The notes: generated by a model not told the origin, from the sequence alone. DNA of 64,000 nt from Skeletonema tropicum (GCA_037178625.1 CM074128.1:4340001-4404000); one strand, 5' to 3'; shown: positions 10,419 to 21,708, numbered from the stretch's first letter. Numbers and translations: made by a program.

Positions 10419-12762
10419 ATGGCCGACGACTATGGCTATGCCAACGATGGTGGCGAGAATGACGAAATTACTCTTGCGTCGTTCTTCCGTCCGGTTGCTT
10501 TGGTCGTCATTGCCATTACTTCATTTTGGGTTCAGAGTGTCGTAACGGAAGAGAGGTAAGTTGTTCGTGCCGAGAAAATGAAGTCTGATCCTAGCTTATT
10601 GCTCTGCTAACAATCAATACGTGCACGCATCGTATGTCTACGCCGCACATACAGGTTGGTTCCAGCACTCAACATCATCAGTGAATACTTCAAAATTCCA
10701 GATGACATCGCCGGGGCCACACTCATGGCAGCTGGAGCATCTTCACCCGAACTACTGTGCACTATCATTTCTCTCTTTGTGACACATTCATCATTGGGAC
10801 TGGGCACTATTGTCGGCAGTGAGATCTTCAATCAGTTAATTATTTGCGCTGGAAGCGTGTATTCCAGTAAACCACACAGTAATGATGAAACAATAAAAAA
10901 GTATGGAGAGAGATTTTTGGTATTAGACAGGACTATGGTCATTCGAGAAGTGGGATTTTATGCTCTTAGTATTGTATTGCTCTATGTTGCACTGAGTGAG
11001 GTGGTATGGGATAAATATGATGGGGTTGAGCGTATCAACATCTCGTTGTGGAAGGCATGTTTGCTATTTGGGGGATATTTGCTGTATGTGGTAGTATGCG
11101 TCTACATGGAACAAATAATGGCAATCATTAGATATATACTCGCGTGGGAAGAAGAGCCAAATGCAAGCACACAAGGAATAGAAGTAGTGCCTGAGGAGAT
11201 CAATGTCTCTGATACTTGGTACGATCTGTATGGAGATTCAGACGAATTAAATCTTCGCTCATTGGAGTCTGCATTGAGTTTCGATTGCGTCCGATGTAGA
11301 AACTTCCACGAAGAAGATCTCCATCAACTGCCTTTTATATATAACTTGACAAGTGAACCAGTTGAGAACTTCGAAGCAACTGAAACTAGTGTTAGGAGAA
11401 CCCGTAGCAGTTCAAACGCTGAAGAAGAGAGTATCGTGAGCAACGATGATGCCAATAGTGGCAACAAAAATAAGGCAAGAGGATTTCTTAGCAAAATGCT
11501 CCGGTGTGGGAACGGGTGTGGGGCAGATTATCCAGATTACCCAATTGAATTCAATGATGTGCTTGAACTGACGAATGATGACAACACCTGTGAAATGGGC
11601 TGCCATCTTTGGGAACGTTCCTATTTTTACAGCAAAGCGAGAGCTCGTAAACATGCCTTCCATTTGCGATGGTTTACCATTACTTCTCAAAGAATAAGTT
11701 CTGTCCCGAATAGGGACTTTCCGACAAAACATGTGACGGTATACCCTCTTTTTGATGAGATTCATGTAGATGTGAAACGACGCATCATTCAATTAGTGAA
11801 TCCAGTGGAAGGGAAACGTGACTTCATTTTGATAGCACCATCGATGGCTATTTTTGATGCTGTCCTGCAAGCGTTAGATGAATATGTAACTGCCACAAGC
11901 AACCTCCGTGATATGGGAGTTACGCAATTGGACGATGATAGAGGTGAATTGAGCAAAAGAGACAAGAATGCAGACCCTCACATGGAACTCATTGAATGTC
12001 CAAAGGATGCGTCTTTGCTTGGAATTGCTCTTTGGGGAGCAGTCTTTCCGCTTCGACTAATCATGCACTACTCGCTTCCAGATGTTCGCCAACTTGATCA
12101 TCATGGACTTCCAACTGCTTCAATTTGGGTCGCTTACGTATCCACGGTCATGAGTTTGATCTGGTTACTGGCGGGAAGTTATACAATGGTTGTTTCGCTA
12201 GAATCTCTAGCTGATGTTATTGGTATCCCTGATGCTGTGATGGGGGTAAGTAGTGTTGGAATTTGTCTCTGACGCACTTTTTGATGCAGGCGCTTACAAC
12301 TCAATTTCATTCAACTTGACAGGTAACTCTTTCAGCGGCTGGAACATCTCTTCCTGCTTATATTGCATCACGCATTGCTGCCGAGAGAGGGTTCGGAAAC
12401 CAAGCTGTAGCAAATGTGTTTGGTAGTAACACATTCAATATCTTCGTTGGGCTTGGACTTCCTTGGGTTATTTATTGCCTAGCGAATGATGGAAGTTTTA
12501 GTGAGTTGGAAAATGACCATATTCTAGAATCAATTTTGACGATGGCAGGGGCGCTCTTGCTATTCGTTGCATTGATGTTGCAGACAGGGTATGTTGTCCT
12601 TAAGTGGCACGCAGACCTATTCGTTCTTCTTTATATTTGCTATGGTGAGTCAGCTTGCATATTCTTCAATTGTATTGTCAATCCTTTTTTGCTAACTTAA
12701 TTTTGGTTCTATTTCCTTCTATTCATGTAGTGGCATATTCAGTAGGTGAGGTCTTCTTATAA
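10419..12762 (+). CDS. K+-dependent Na+/Ca2+ exchanger (NCKX, SLC24-like), four exons
   Basis: Exons 10419..10555, 10655..12245, 12323..12644 and 12731..12762 join in frame (about 693 residues). The introns of 99, 77 and 86 bp all have GTAAG or GTGAG donors. The alpha-1 repeat is in exon 2: ALNIISEYFKIPDDIAGA, AAGASSPEL, GTIVGSEIFNQL. The alpha-2 repeat spans the second intron: SAAGTSLPAYIASRIAAERG, then NVFGSNTFNIFVGLGLPW. The Ser/Glu and Asn residues of the alpha repeats that line the ion site are present. The long hydrophilic loop in between (about 300 residues) is typical of NCKX. It contains acidic segments and a PH-like or calcium-regulatory stretch that I cannot name. The last exon adds only VAYSVGEVFL. 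The ATG at 10419 lies just before a hydrophobic segment, with little leader. Ca2+ extrusion at the plasma membrane or an endomembrane is inferred from the family. Confidence 0.9.
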
Positions 12763-12892
12763 GAGGTGCTTTTTTAGGAGTATAGCACCAATCACTTAGT
12801 TTTGCTTCCATCACGTGTATGTAGTGACTTCTTACATTGGTTCGAAGTGCACTGGTAGAAAGAAATGTAATAATTATGCTTATATATATATG

Positions 12893-14677
12893 TCACCTAG
12901 CTTTGCCATCCAACCCAAGTAAATCGATTGGGCCGTGCTTCTCAATAAGCTTCGCCAAAGACGTTAATGCTCGCATTGATTGCAATGCAATCAACCCCAG
13001 CCACACATGAACAAGAGTGTCGCCATCGCCTTCACCTAGCAATGGCGTGTATTCTAATGTCGCAAAAACTGCGAAGGCCGTTAAAACACTCAAAGCCATC
13101 GACTTCGCTTGATATAAAAACTCCTCGGCTCCTTGTAGCACTCCATCTGCAGCAAAGACGAATGAGTTGAGTGGTTGAGCCAATATTACAATTGTGAGCA
13201 GCTTCGTAAGCTCTATTCGAGTTCCTTCGTCTGATGTAAAGAAGTCTATCAGGAAACTTGATTCTGTTCCAACCCAAAGGGTAAAAGATAGGAACAACCC
13301 TAACGCCAGTCCCCAGCTAAACACCGTCTGGCTAATTGTCCTGACGGAATCAGCGTCTTCTCTACCGATACCATCGGCCACCAACGCTTGAGAAGCAGTC
13401 GCCAAGGCATCACACAAAAATGAGCACAATAGCCACAGCTGCAGTGCAATTTGATGCGCAGCAACACTTGATGAAGCACCCGATGCAATAATGTCGCTTT
13501 CGGTTGTTGAACGAGCAGCCATTGCAGCAGCTGAACTCATAGCTACTTGCAAAACAATAGAGCGTAGAAAGACAGCCGACGATGCAACGACTAAAGGACG
13601 AATGTCTATCCATTTTGGAAGCTCAAACACAGGGACTATATTGCCTGATTCACTTGGTTCTGCACTAGATCCAAGTTTTTCGCCATCTGCATTTGGCAAT
13701 TTTCCAGCTAAAACTCCCAAAAAGCACAATGCTGCGATCCACTCGGCCACAGTAGTTGCAATCCCAGCTCCCTGAGGCCCCAGTTTCAGTTGAGCCACCA
13801 GCACCACATCAAGTAGTAAATTGATCACGTTGGAACCGAGCAATATAATTGTTGGAGTCTTTGTGTCTAAATAACCTCGCAATATCCCATTGGAAGCTGA
13901 GCAAACTAGTACAGCTGGTGCAGCTAAGGCCCTAGCTGTCAAAAATTGTACTCCATAATGATCCGCCTCTACACCAGTGACACCAGTGCCCATGACATGA
14001 AGTAAAGGTTCACGGAATATTAATAAAGTCAGCGTCAACGCAGAACCCAGAACTAATGCCAGTGTTAATGCTTGTCCTCCCACCAACTTCGCTCCAGCTT
14101 CGTCTCTTGAAGCACGAGCCTTTGCCACCAAAGGTGCAGTTGCAGTCGCGAGGAAATTGAATACGTAGAAGCTGAACACCAATAGCGCAGCTGCAGAACC
14201 TAATCCTGCCAATGGGTAGGGATCATTGGGTGCTGAATACCTCCCGACAAAGGCTGTATCGGCTATTGTCATTAAAGGATCGATCGCCAGACTAACCAGC
14301 GCTGGCGTAGCAAGTGAGAGTATTTGTTCTGATATATCATTATTTTGTGAAGTATCATCTTCTTCTGCGGAAGATGACGAATATGCATCTATTTCCAAGT
14401 CAATCACATCGGCATCAGTTTTGCAGGCATCGTACCCATCCTGCGTGTTACGCACAGCCAAAGCTGTCGATCTGGAGGAAGTTATCAATGGTGTCGCTAT
14501 TGTTGTCATTTTGTTGGTGCTCGAAGCCACTCTGACTGATTTGGACGATACAAAGGCCGCCGTTGTGACGTGTGAAACGGATGATAATCGGTTCACTGTA
14601 TGGCGATTTAATGGAGGGCTCCATGCGAAGCAGCAGTAGGGTAGAACTAATTTTGTTAACAACAGTGTTATTTTCAT
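12893..14677 (-). CDS. MATE-family transporter, plastid-type (DinF-like)
   Basis: 594 residues, single exon. The N-terminus is a hydrophobic signal (ITLLLTKLVLPYCC) followed at once by FAWSPP and a Ser/Thr-rich, basic stretch. This resembles the diatom bipartite plastid presequence with Phe after the signal cleavage site. A MATE core starts near residue 115 (EQILSLATPALVSLAIDPL, then IADTAFVGRY), with about twelve predicted membrane helices. The GXLDT-like loop (RGYLDTKTPT) and the second-half repeat (ALATASQALVAD) fit the DinF/EDS5 branch, which uses Na+ or H+ gradients to export organic compounds. The substrate is not deducible. It is convergent with the exchanger gene (130 bp between stops). 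Confidence 0.88.
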   Translation of the reverse strand: MKITLLLTKLVLPYCCFAWSPPLNRHTVNRLSSVSHVTTAAFVSSKSVRVASSTNKMTTIATPLITSSRSTALAVRNTQDGYDACKTDADVIDLEIDAYSSSSAEEDDTSQNNDISEQILSLATPALVSLAIDPLMTIADTAFVGRYSAPNDPYPLAGLGSAAALLVFSFYVFNFLATATAPLVAKARASRDEAGAKLVGGQALTLALVLGSALTLTLLIFREPLLHVMGTGVTGVEADHYGVQFLTARALAAPAVLVCSASNGILRGYLDTKTPTIILLGSNVINLLLDVVLVAQLKLGPQGAGIATTVAEWIAALCFLGVLAGKLPNADGEKLGSSAEPSESGNIVPVFELPKWIDIRPLVVASSAVFLRSIVLQVAMSSAAAMAARSTTESDIIASGASSSVAAHQIALQLWLLCSFLCDALATASQALVADGIGREDADSVRTISQTVFSWGLALGLFLSFTLWVGTESSFLIDFFTSDEGTRIELTKLLTIVILAQPLNSFVFAADGVLQGAEEFLYQAKSMALSVLTAFAVFATLEYTPLLGEGDGDTLVHVWLGLIALQSMRALTSLAKLIEKHGPIDLLGLDGKAR

Positions 14678-15531
14678 CTTCGTCGACGCAGGGAAAGTAC
14701 CTCTAGTATGGCATGTGCATGTGGCTTGAGGCTAGCGTGCTGGCTATTTGACGCTGCTCTATGCTAGTCATTTTTCTTGATGGTTGCTCTTTGCTTTGCT
14801 CTTCTCCACCACGCACTTGGTCACGGGTCAAGGGTCACGAGTCACGGAAGGTGTCTCGGTGATTGAGCGAGAATGGGCGGGAGTCGCACACTTACTGAGC
14901 AAGAATAGACTACCGCTTGGGGGCTTGGTGGGTAAGCAGCCAGCAGCCAAACTATCATAATATTACTGATATGCCAGAATGAAAGAAGTAAATGATGAGA
15001 AAGCATTTGCTCCAATATAAAACTTGATATGCAGTTAATATAGAATTATACATGTCAACGAAGATTGGGATGAATCCCGCACACTACTTCGTATCGTCGT
15101 CTATCTTTCAGCATGGCATCAATTATCTTCGTTGGTTTCATTTCATATCATATAACTCTCTTATCTCGTCCATCGCAACATCGTAATGAATTCCTTTATC
15201 ACATAGAAGCTCTAAACATTCCTCTAACCAAACTGCCTTTTCGAATATTTCTGTCGAGATTCATGATCTTGATTTCGTTCACACCGAGTGGATTGTATGC
15301 AGGTCGCTTGCTCCCATTCCGACCGAGTATTCATTCAGTCCAAAAGCGGGCAACAACAACGGACTTCTACTACCTAAGTACTGCTAGTTTCAACCCCTCA
15401 TAGCATGACCATGTGACTGCTTCTTTCACACGCACAACTGCTATCCCTTTTCATGTAGCGTTGATCATTTTCTGCAAATTTTGATGAGTATGAAATATTA
15501 CTCGTTCTCTCCTTAATTGTCTAGTCACATT
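14678..15531. other. Intergenic region, about 850 bp
   Basis: This lies upstream of the MATE gene and downstream of the large Cys-rich gene. A 96-codon plus-strand ORF at 15113 has no recognisable similarity and ordinary composition, and I do not call it. No repeat, RNA gene or mobile element was seen apart from short GGGTCAC/GAGTCACG duplications near 14825. Confidence 0.5.
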
Positions 15532-18500
15532 CTACTCGTCGAAACCTTCCTCCTGTTCTTCTTGGTGTTGAATTTTGGCAGCGCAAATCTCCCATTCTCC
15601 ACAAACGTCTTCGTTTTCAGCGAAACAGCTCTGTGATGTCGCAAAGCAGCAATTCGATGGAGCGCAAGCATCCATACATTTCTTATCATCTCCATACCCT
15701 GTAAGACATAGTGTTGGAAGATTCTCAGGTGGCGGAGGAACTTCTTTCCAAGCTGAACCCTCTGACACGAACTGTGGTGCACAGAAAGGTGCGAAGAGAA
15801 GGCACAGATCTTCAAACAGTGCGAAGCATGATTCTTCTCCCGGCTGAGGGAAACAACACTGTGCAGAATCACAAGCTGATTGACATTCAAGGCCATCCGA
15901 AGATCCTCCTCCTATACAAGCTTGCATTTTATCCCTCGCATACAGATTCTGGCAAGGCGAATAAAGCGCACACCTACCCATTGGAGTATCTTCCACAGGA
16001 ATTAGTAGATCTGTTTGAATATCTGGACATTCATTGTTCAAGCAACAGCCGATTGATTCACAAGCACCCTCACAATCCAAAGTGGAATTTTGAATTTTGT
16101 TTTGCAGTTGATGGTCGTAACTGCACAAAAGATCCAAGTTTGCTGGAGGTTTTGGAGGAAGATCAGTCGCATCGCCACCAGAGGCATCTAACATCGCTTG
16201 GCACGGCCCATACTGCCCACAGATATCTTGAAATTCTTCAAAGCAAGATTCTAAAGGTGAGGCGGTACAACACGAGCCTTTTTGGCACTCTTTGAAGCAA
16301 TTTAACACACCAGTTGGAGTGGCTCGGCTTTCTGCCGAGCAGAGAGTTGACAAATCTTGTGTAGGTATCTCTGGAACCAACAAAGATTGGTCAGTATTTA
16401 CAGGCAATGCCAACGCCAAGCAACCAGAATATCCTCCGCATACATCTCTGTTGCTATCGAAACAAGATTCAATGTTTGCTGGGAAACCAGAACCATCAAT
16501 TAAACCTGAATTACGAAGAATCTCGGCATAGCAGCAGAGGCCAGGCTCACATGCAGTCAAGCATTGTACTTTTGCAGCAAGGTTGCCACCTACTATAAGA
16601 TTCTTGTTTGTTGGACTCGTACATGCATTGCTGATCTTTCGCAAGTTCGCTTTTGGAACTGTTTTAAGTTGAATAGGTCGGGCAGTTAGAGAGATGGATA
16701 GGCCAAAATAAGGTTGTGCAGATGATGGGCTGAAAGATGGGCCAAATGATGGCTCCGATGTAGAAGGACTCGAAGTTGGATATCTCGTGGGCACCAATGT
16801 TGGTGATGATGATTCGAATGAATCCTCTGATGGACTCACTGACGGAGGTGGTACAGGCTCAGGCGGCGGGGGTTCGTCAAAGATCCCGAAACAAGTTGCG
16901 TTGTAAGCGCGACACTCTTCAACATTGCGATGTTCACAGCTCGTCATGACATAGCCAAGAAAGCTGATGATAGAATCAGTGTCACTCTCACCAGCAACTT
17001 TCATAGCTTGGCAACACTTGGAAGGAAGGCATGCTTCTAAACACACTTCATCTTCGAAATCTAAAGCACGGTTGGGCTTGTTCACTCCTATATTGAGTCG
17101 TTTCTGACAAAGCTGATTCAAATTGTCTGGTGGGGGGCGTATATAGCCATCTTCTCCACCGACCCAAGGATCATAAAAGACGTCACAATGCGGTCTATAA
17201 AGAGTGCATCGGTGTGAATTCAATCGTCCGTTGTATGTGTCTACTGATGTGTCGAAACAACCATCCACTGTGCCTTCTTCGTTAAGGTAGCAACACTCGG
17301 CCACTATGCAGGACTCTTTACAAATTTCAATTGTATATGGAAAATTGCTCGGTGAACATTTGCCTTCCAAATCATGTGGAATGTCCAAAACATCTACCAC
17401 CACATTTTTGTCAGATGGGACGAGAGATGGAGCAAATGATGGGTAGGGAGTGTTTGGCTGTGCTGTAATGATATTGGATTCCTCGAGTGCTAGTGTATTA
17501 GAATTTGTATCGTCTTGTAGAGAAATGGTTGGCTTGCTTTGTCGAGATGCATCAAGGCTAATAACTCCTGTCACAAACAAAACGGCCACAGCAATCGATC
17601 CTAGCAAGAGAACAAGTGAAAAGAGCCCACACAACATTTTTATCTTTCGTTTCCTTTTCTGTTGAGAAGAGTCTTGACTGGTCGTAGTAGAATCAATTGG
17701 GATAGCATTAAGCGGATCATCATTGGCAGCACATAAATCAATACCAGGAGCCGCTGGCAAATGATAATCAGCACTGTGCTCGGAGAGTCTACGTTTTTCT
17801 TCGTGCCCAATGCTACGTAGCGTGACTGTATCAAGCGTACTTGAATCATTGCCAGAACGAGAATCACGTTGAGCACGAGCACTATCTTCTATTGTGCCAG
17901 TCATGTCAGATATTTCATCTTCTCTTCGATTGATTTGACTAGTTTGCAATTGACTACTTTGGTCGGCTACTGCGTTAGTCATGTCAGGGAATTCATCTTC
18001 TCTTTCGTTGAATTGACTAATTCTGAATTCACTGCTTTTGAATTGACTACTTCTGGATTGGCTACTCCTATGTGACGAAGTGTTGCTATGTCGTATACTT
18101 TGGTTTCTATTTGGGTTGAAATCTCTCCTTTGCAGAGGAAGATCATCTCTTCGATTGATTTGACTAGTTTGCAATTGACTACTTTGGTCGGCTACTGCGT
18201 TAGTCATGTCAGGGAATTCATCTTCTCTTTCGTTGAATTGACTAATTCTGAATTCACTGCTTTTGAATTGACTACTTCTGGATTGGCTACTCCTATGTGA
18301 CGAAGTGTTGCTATGTCGTATACTTTGGTTTCTATTTGGGTTGAAATCTCTCCTTTGCAGAGGAAGATCAGGTTGTTGCTGATTTTGAGAAACAAAACTT
18401 TCCCTCGCATTAACCCAATCTCCCCCTCCAGAAAGCTGACTATTTCCCAGTTGCTGACTGTTTCTCATTTGTTGACTATTTCTCATCTGTTGACTCAGCT

Positions 18501-19047
18501 GGCTTTCTCTAAACTGATTACTATGTCTCATTTGGCTCTGCTGGCTTTGTCTAAATTGACCACTTTGTCTCATTTGGCTCTGTTGACTTTGTCTAAATTG
18601 ACCACTTTGTCTCATTTGGCTCTGTTGACTTTGTCTAAATTGACCACTTTGCCTCATTTGGCTCTGTTGACTTTGTCTAAATTGACCACTTTGCCTCATT
18701 TGGCTCTGCTGACTTTGTCTAAATTGACCGCTTTGCCTCATTTGGCTCTGCTGACTTTGTCTAAATTGATTACTTTGCCTCATTTGGCTCTGACGTTGAG
18801 CTGCCTTCCACTCAGGCTCAGAATTCTGTCCAGAGTATTGTTCCTCCTCATTACCATGACATTGCATGCTATCTTCGCTTTGCATCAGCGGAGACGACTC
18901 CTCTAATAATAAAGATAATTTAGGACGCTGTGCGGAATGCCCCTGATTGTCGTCTGGGTGACCATAACCATACTCTTCTCCGTCGTCAAATTCAGGCATC
19001 GAAATGGCTGACACCATGTCATCATATCCTCTTCCAGTGCGATACAT
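15532..19047 (-). CDS. Large type II membrane protein: Gln/Ser repeats, one TM helix, seven Cys modules
   Basis: 1171 residues, single exon. Residues ~70-190 carry about seven copies of a 14-residue unit (QMRQSGQFRQSQQS). Residues ~225-380 contain two 75-residue blocks from a 225-bp tandem duplication. A single transmembrane helix lies at ~470-495 (LFSLVLLLGSIAVAVLFVTG), preceded by KKRKRKIK-type basic residues, so the N-terminal part should be cytosolic. The outer part has seven modules of pattern C...C-x3-C-x4-CC...C...C-x5-C (for example CFKECQKGSCC). A Pro-Ser-rich linker lies between modules 2 and 3 (PTRYPTSSPSTSEPSFGPSF). Such PS-rich linkers and Cys modules are common in diatom secreted and wall-associated proteins. 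Function is unknown; surface or cell-wall membrane attachment is inference. Confidence 0.8.
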   Translation of the reverse strand: MYRTGRGYDDMVSAISMPEFDDGEEYGYGHPDDNQGHSAQRPKLSLLLEESSPLMQSEDSMQCHGNEEEQYSGQNSEPEWKAAQRQSQMRQSNQFRQSQQSQMRQSGQFRQSQQSQMRQSGQFRQSQQSQMRQSGQFRQSQQSQMRQSGQFRQSQQSQMRQSGQFRQSQQSQMRHSNQFRESQLSQQMRNSQQMRNSQQLGNSQLSGGGDWVNARESFVSQNQQQPDLPLQRRDFNPNRNQSIRHSNTSSHRSSQSRSSQFKSSEFRISQFNEREDEFPDMTNAVADQSSQLQTSQINRRDDLPLQRRDFNPNRNQSIRHSNTSSHRSSQSRSSQFKSSEFRISQFNEREDEFPDMTNAVADQSSQLQTSQINRREDEISDMTGTIEDSARAQRDSRSGNDSSTLDTVTLRSIGHEEKRRLSEHSADYHLPAAPGIDLCAANDDPLNAIPIDSTTTSQDSSQQKRKRKIKMLCGLFSLVLLLGSIAVAVLFVTGVISLDASRQSKPTISLQDDTNSNTLALEESNIITAQPNTPYPSFAPSLVPSDKNVVVDVLDIPHDLEGKCSPSNFPYTIEICKESCIVAECCYLNEEGTVDGCFDTSVDTYNGRLNSHRCTLYRPHCDVFYDPWVGGEDGYIRPPPDNLNQLCQKRLNIGVNKPNRALDFEDEVCLEACLPSKCCQAMKVAGESDTDSIISFLGYVMTSCEHRNVEECRAYNATCFGIFDEPPPPEPVPPPSVSPSEDSFESSSPTLVPTRYPTSSPSTSEPSFGPSFSPSSAQPYFGLSISLTARPIQLKTVPKANLRKISNACTSPTNKNLIVGGNLAAKVQCLTACEPGLCCYAEILRNSGLIDGSGFPANIESCFDSNRDVCGGYSGCLALALPVNTDQSLLVPEIPTQDLSTLCSAESRATPTGVLNCFKECQKGSCCTASPLESCFEEFQDICGQYGPCQAMLDASGGDATDLPPKPPANLDLLCSYDHQLQNKIQNSTLDCEGACESIGCCLNNECPDIQTDLLIPVEDTPMGRCALYSPCQNLYARDKMQACIGGGSSDGLECQSACDSAQCCFPQPGEESCFALFEDLCLLFAPFCAPQFVSEGSAWKEVPPPPENLPTLCLTGYGDDKKCMDACAPSNCCFATSQSCFAENEDVCGEWEICAAKIQHQEEQEEGFDE
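17921..18370 (-). repeat. 225-bp in-frame tandem duplication in the Cys-rich protein gene
   Basis: Copies 17921..18145 and 18146..18370 appear identical apart from possible edge bases. The unit is 75 codons, so the frame is kept. It encodes a Ser/Arg/Gln-rich block with SQSRSSQFKSSEFRISQF. Near-identity at the DNA level points to a recent duplication or gene conversion. Confidence 0.88.
18440..18795 (-). repeat. 42-bp coding minisatellite
   Basis: Seven or so tandem 42-bp units encode QMRQSGQFRQSQQS. Toward the membrane-proximal side they decay into QQMRNSQQMRNSQQLGNSQ. Copies differ at few bases, and copy number is likely polymorphic. Confidence 0.85.
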
Positions 19048-19210
19048 GCTTGAAATAGGCTTTCACGTCATTTTAGGGGGACCCTCTCAACAGCAGATTA
19101 TCTGAGGCACTTCGATTGCACCGCCTGACAAGAAGTATGCCGTAAGTCGTCACCCCACAGCACAGTCGAGATGTAGGTCGCTTGGCCCTTGGCCACATCG
19201 ACCGTCGTTA

Positions 19211-19969
19211 ACCTAATGGCCAGTTATCCTCCCGACCCCTGCAAAATATCCTCAAAAATATCCTCACATTCCTACTACTAGTTCCCACGTATAATTTGTA
19301 CAGTTGACGTCACAACATTTCGGACACACATCGGACGAAGTACGCATAAAGAAGCTGAAATCGTCAGAAAGATGCACGCACAATTACTTCACCACACATA
19401 TACATAACACCAATGCAATGTAAGATGTAAGATGAATATAAGATGGTGGGTGATACTATAAGTATTGAGGAATGGTGACGCAAATGGACAAGAGGGAACT
19501 TACAAGGAGGATATTTATGAGTATGGTGGAATGCACATCAGAAAGGTTTTGACGGGAGTGGACATCGAGAACTGTGAATGGTGAAGGATTGCTTGTACTC
19601 CTAATGAATAGTAGGGTTGATGCACGAGACTTATAACTCTTTCAGGCTTCTCGTGCCGCGGCATTGCGGTTTTCTTAAAGTCCGCATTCATTCATAGGGT
19701 AGTTGGCGAGACCCTCAGAGATAAGGTATGTTGCAGCTTTGAGCATTATTTCGTTGCAATAATGGCCTGATGTGTCAATGCAGGTCTAAAGGAGTGAGTA
19801 GATGCAATAATATGAGTAAACAATAGTGTTATTCACTTGGAAACACTCCAGCTATCAAGGTAGGCTTGTTCGAACAAGAGGATATTTTTTAGCGAATATT
19901 GGCGAAAAAATATCCTAGAGGCTACCCAAAAATGCCGAAATATCCTGAGGATTCCTGGCCATAACGCTA
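19211..19969. mobile_element. TIR element with 10-bp target duplication (Mutator-like MITE?)
   Basis: A 10-bp direct repeat ACCGTCGTTA lies at 19201..19210 and 19970..19979. Just inside are imperfect inverted ends: left ACCTAATGGCCAG, right CTGGCCATAACGCTA. Each is followed inward by ATCCTC and AAATATCCTC motifs, which recur several times as subterminal repeats. The interior of about 700 bp has no meaningful ORF. A 9-10-bp duplication is typical of Mutator-like elements, but no transposase is present to confirm the class. Confidence 0.65.
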
Positions 19970-20162
19970 ACCGTCGTTATCGAGGCTACTCTTTTTTTCT
20001 GTCTCTGTGCGTGTGACACGGACATGTCCTCGGTTCCCTGACCTGTCTTGTGCGTGACCAACAAAGAAGAGTAGAAAATAGAGAACCTGCCTGCAATAAC
20101 CCTATTATTTTCTCTTTAACCTTCGATTTTGCTGCTTTGCTTTTGGCGCTTCGCTCATAGTA

Positions 20163-20695
20163 GGCCGTGCGCGTCGATTTTTTGGAACCGGAGCATTTCC
20201 CGCAATTTTTTTGTTAGTGAAATGCTCTAGCTTTGGGCCATGGTGGCCAAAATTAAGTTTCAGGGAAGTGGTTTACATGCTTGTCCCGAGATACTATCCT
20301 TTAGGTGACTATTATGAGAGTATATACTGAGGGGCAGGTGGTGAAGCCTTATATTTTCGTCGAGATATGCATTTGAAGGTGCTCTCTAGCTTGGTACTAG
20401 CCTTGATGGCTGATAGCCTGCCAAATTTGTGCAGCAAAAAGCTCTATATGTATGTGAATGTAGTGGACTCTCACATGCATTTCTCAGCGGAGCATTGGAA
20501 TTATTTTACAGGCAACATATGTATAGAACCCCCATCATGGTCGACAAAAGGATGGTGATATTGGAAAAGCATATCCGGCAACTCCCCAAAATATAATTTT
20601 GGCCATTGTGGCCCAAAGCTAGAGCATTTCACTAACAAAAAAAATGAAAAAAGGCTCCGGTTCCAAAACCGAAGATTTTGGCGCGGCGCACGGCC
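20163..20695 (+). mobile_element. Long-TIR MITE, copy 1 of a family seen twice
   Basis: The outer inverted ends are GGCCGTGCGC and its complement, continuing through GGAACCGGAGC. The inner inverted arms contain GTTAGTGAAATGCTCTAGC next to CTTTGGGCC (left from about 20206, right to about 20644). The central ~370 bp contains segments such as ACTATCCTTTAGGTGACTAT that recur in reverse orientation in the element at 32.2 kb. The inner arms and centre match that copy, but the outer arms do not. No convincing target duplication was found. Confidence 0.72.
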
Positions 20696-20718
20696 TTTAT
20701 CTCTGCTACTCGACTGTA

Positions 20719-21312
20719 GCTAGCTAGCGGCGCCAAAAATTGACACATGCCAAAAATTGAGACAAAATTTATTCCAGCGCGCTCTCACACAAAACTCACA
20801 CAGATGTAGCTTATAACCATGTCAGCACACCCCACTACTACAGCCCATAAATACATATTCGACAAAAAAGGCAAGCGGGTATGCCAAACTAAACACTAAC
20901 CGAATATAGTTATTCGTTGGTTGACTTATTTATATCTATTCAACATGGAGTTATCTTCAATCGTTCCTGGGTGATTTTCCACATATTTACTAGATAAAAT
21001 CACTAAGTAAAATCGCCCCAACACCCCCTCTGACCCATGCATTCTACCACGTCAGGATGAATACAGCAGTTACAATGTTGACCAGTGGCTCAAATGAAAG
21101 CTCTTTATATATGCTGTCATTATATGGCCGATGATTGTGGTGCTACGCCAAGAATGATGCATATCGGGGCCGCAACAGTAAAAATGTCGAAGATAGGGAG
21201 GAGTTTTGTAGACGGCCTCGCTCATCTTGCTAGCTTTTGCTTCTTATTTTGTCTCAAATAAGTTCCACGTGGACAAATTGAGATGTCTCAATTTTTGGCG
21301 CCGCTAGCTAGC
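20719..21312. mobile_element. TIR element (GCTAGCTAGCGGCGCC ends)
   Basis: Ends GCTAGCTAGCGGCGCCAAAA and the reverse complement at 21293..21312. Complementarity continues as AAATTGA and GAGACAAAAT with small gaps. The interior has no ORF of note. It directly follows the preceding MITE and abuts the next one. Confidence 0.7.
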
Positions 21313-21511
21313 CTTTGGAAAGAGGGGTAGGGGGGAGACTCCGATATTGAGGGTTCTGGTTGGCAAAACCGTCTAAATGGGGGTAAAATGGTTCAGGAGA
21401 GTATCTTTCACTTTTTCGAAAAACACGTAAATTTGGCAAACAGGTGTCCGGGGGGATTACCGGGGGGAAACCCCCCGATATCGGGTAGACTAGCCCCCTC
21501 TTTCCAAAGGC
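21311..21511. mobile_element. Small TIR element, about 200 bp
   Basis: Inverted ends GCCTTTGGAAAGAGGG (left) and CCCTCTTTCCAAAGGC (right), a perfect 16-bp match. The interior is G-rich on the plus strand. Non-coding; it shares its left edge with the previous element's right edge. Confidence 0.7.
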
Positions 21512-21708
21512 CTGAAATCAACCAGGGAACCCTATGAATCAACACTTCTTCGACTTTTTCATTCTGGACGTGACACTCTACTCCTTATTACTTATTACTC
21601 CTCTAGGTATGCATATGCACCGTTGCATCTTTGTGCATTGCATCCCATCCCTATCCTCCCTCCCGAGGTAGGTGACATCATCAACGTTTTAAAGCACCAA
21701 ACTTGTTG

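Noticed and set aside
15113..15403. 96-codon ORF between the MATE and Cys-rich genes
   Set aside because: No motif, no sign of splice partners, composition like the surrounding spacer.
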